Shown one piece after another: positions 13,562-14,647 of a stretch of 14,647 nucleotides of DNA. The position numbers and the translations under genes are program-made. The notes under the pieces were generated by a model. It saw nothing but the letters and a program-made list of their open reading frames with translations. It had not been told where the DNA came from and ran no database searches. How positions within the stretch are numbered: position 1 is the first letter of the stretch; each line of letters begins with the position of its first letter. Source of the stretch: an uncultured Flammeovirgaceae bacterium (lineage in GTDB: Bacteria; Bacteroidota; Bacteroidia; Cytophagales; Cyclobacteriaceae); assembly GCA_946886805.1 (NCBI GenBank), contig CAMPJM010000039.1, forward strand, positions 1 to 14,647, read 5' to 3'.

Positions 13562-14647
13562 CTATTTCTTCTTCTTTTTCATAGGATTACTACCGCTTGA
13601 AGTTCCTCTTGCATTTTGACTTTCTTTAAAAAGCTCAAACCTTGAAGGTATATTCTGCTGAGGAAAGTAATTATCGCTTAAATCAGTATCGGCAGTTTCT
13701 AAGAATGGGTCAACTACTATATTAGCAATAGCCTTTTCTTTGATAAAAACTTTCATCGCCTCCTTCTCGTCCATTCTCCAAACTTCCGCCGGTATCCTTT
13801 CTATTTCGCTGGTTCCGTCTGTATAATTGAATTGAAGGATGATCGGCATTACCAAACCACCTTCATTACTGAATGTTACCTGATAAAAATGCAGGCCCGC
13901 CTGAAGTAATTCTCTTTCCTCTTCACTTAAAGATGCCAGGTATCTTTTGTATTCTTTTCTATCCTCCTCGGTGACCGCAAACTCATCATACGTATTATAG
14001 AAATCTTTTAACTCCGGGTTTCTTTCTATCGCCGTTTTAGGAACATCCTCTTCATTATATTTTTGAGAAATATGTGCTGCATCCTTATCAGCGGCTTTTT
14101 TCTTTAAAGGATTTTCTATGTCCGGATTTTCTGTGCTCAATTGATAATGGTGTACATTTTTAATGGCAATATCTACATGATCTGTTGTGTAAAACCACCC
14201 TCTCCAGAACCAATCAAGGTCAACTGCAGAAGCATCTTCCATTGTTCTAAAGAAATCTTCAGGCGTTGGGTGTTTAAACGCCCATCGCTCTGCATATTCT
14301 TTAAAGGCAAAATCAAATAACTCCCTTCCCATAACGGTCTCCCTTAAAATATTTAAAGCAGTGGCAGGTTTTCCGTAAGCGTTATTTCCAAATTGCCTCA
14401 CTTGTTCAGAATTGGTCATTATAGGCACCATGGTATTTTTACCACCCTTCATATAATCTACTATCTTCGGCGCAGGTCCCCTTCTGCTTGGGTAGTCCGT
14501 GTCCCATTCCTGCTCGGCCAAAAACTGCACAAAAGTATTTAAACCCTCGTCCATCCACGTCCATTGTCGTTCATCAGAATTGACAATCATGGGGAAAAAG
14601 TTATGCCCTACTTCATGGATAATGACACCAATCATTCCATATTTTAT
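13562..14647 (-). CDS. M1-family zinc metallopeptidase, C-terminal part (5' end outside window)
   Basis: The frame is open to the right edge, reading KYGMIGVIIHEVGHN, so this is the C-terminal 361 residues of a longer protein (full members of this type are usually 700-850 residues). The zinc site is HEVGH (bases 14617-14603) followed after 18 residues by the glutamate in MDEGLN, the HExxH-x18-E pattern of M1 gluzincin aminopeptidases. The nearby NAYGKPATAL probably holds the transition-state tyrosine. The ATG at 14635 lies inside the domain and is not a real start. The tail is hydrophilic, rich in Asn, Ser and Gly, and ends MKKKKK. Related Bacteroidota proteins carry a signal peptide; whether this one does cannot be seen. 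It ends just past the shared terminator. Substrate specificity is not predictable. Confidence 0.88.
   Translation of the reverse strand: MKYGMIGVIIHEVGHNFFPMIVNSDERQWTWMDEGLNTFVQFLAEQEWDTDYPSRRGPAPKIVDYMKGGKNTMVPIMTNSEQVRQFGNNAYGKPATALNILRETVMGRELFDFAFKEYAERWAFKHPTPEDFFRTMEDASAVDLDWFWRGWFYTTDHVDIAIKNVHHYQLSTENPDIENPLKKKAADKDAAHISQKYNEEDVPKTAIERNPELKDFYNTYDEFAVTEEDRKEYKRYLASLSEEERELLQAGLHFYQVTFSNEGGLVMPIILQFNYTDGTSEIERIPAEVWRMDEKEAMKVFIKEKAIANIVVDPFLETADTDLSDNYFPQQNIPSRFELFKESQNARGTSSGSNPMKKKKK

Overview
The window reads as AT-rich chromosomal DNA of a member of the Bacteroidota, most likely a Cytophagales-type organism. The evidence is the protein families: a Bacteroidota-style TraR/DksA-like protein that has lost its zinc cysteines, the SNF2 helicase and PlsC-like acyltransferase forms common in this phylum, an M1 peptidase of the Bacteroidota type, and a general lack of clear Shine-Dalgarno sequences. 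No rRNA, tRNA, CRISPR array, insertion sequence or phage gene is visible. The taxonomic placement is inference, since no marker gene allows a finer call.

Layout. Positions 1-1231 hold one membrane protein gene that looks like the lipid II flippase Amj (244-1044, +). A large multi-pass membrane protein of GT-C-like architecture follows on the minus strand (1232-2644). A 423-base divergent intergenic region contains three inverted repeats, one of them a 17-bp stem. Next come rbfA (3071-3445, +), a minus-strand RelE/ParE-type toxin-antitoxin pair (3478-4006), and a LolC/LolE-type ABC permease with a TTG start (4361-5584, +). Then follow a 979-residue SNF2 helicase (5665-8604, +) and a 53-residue basic protein (8745-8906, +). 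A periplasmic isoaspartyl peptidase/asparaginase faces it on the minus strand (8963-10009).

The last third has a plus-strand run: a zinc-less TraR/DksA-like protein (10211-10594), scpB with a GTG start five bases later (10600-11166), an RluB-type pseudouridine synthase with a long basic N-terminal tail (11268-12239), and a PlsC-like acyltransferase (12340-13503). It ends at a perfect 13-bp hairpin shared with the converging M1 metallopeptidase gene (13562-14647, -), whose 5' part lies outside the window.

Functionally this is mostly housekeeping: ribosome maturation (rbfA, rluB), chromosome segregation (scpB), envelope and lipid functions (Amj, Lol-type permease, acyltransferase) and peptide turnover (asparaginase, M1 peptidase). 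The accessory signals are the toxin-antitoxin pair lying between rbfA and the Lol-type permease and the Amj-like gene at the left edge. I see no clearly new multi-gene system. The items most worth a second look are the Amj homologue, the TA insertion, the long stem-loop upstream of rbfA and the small 53-residue gene.
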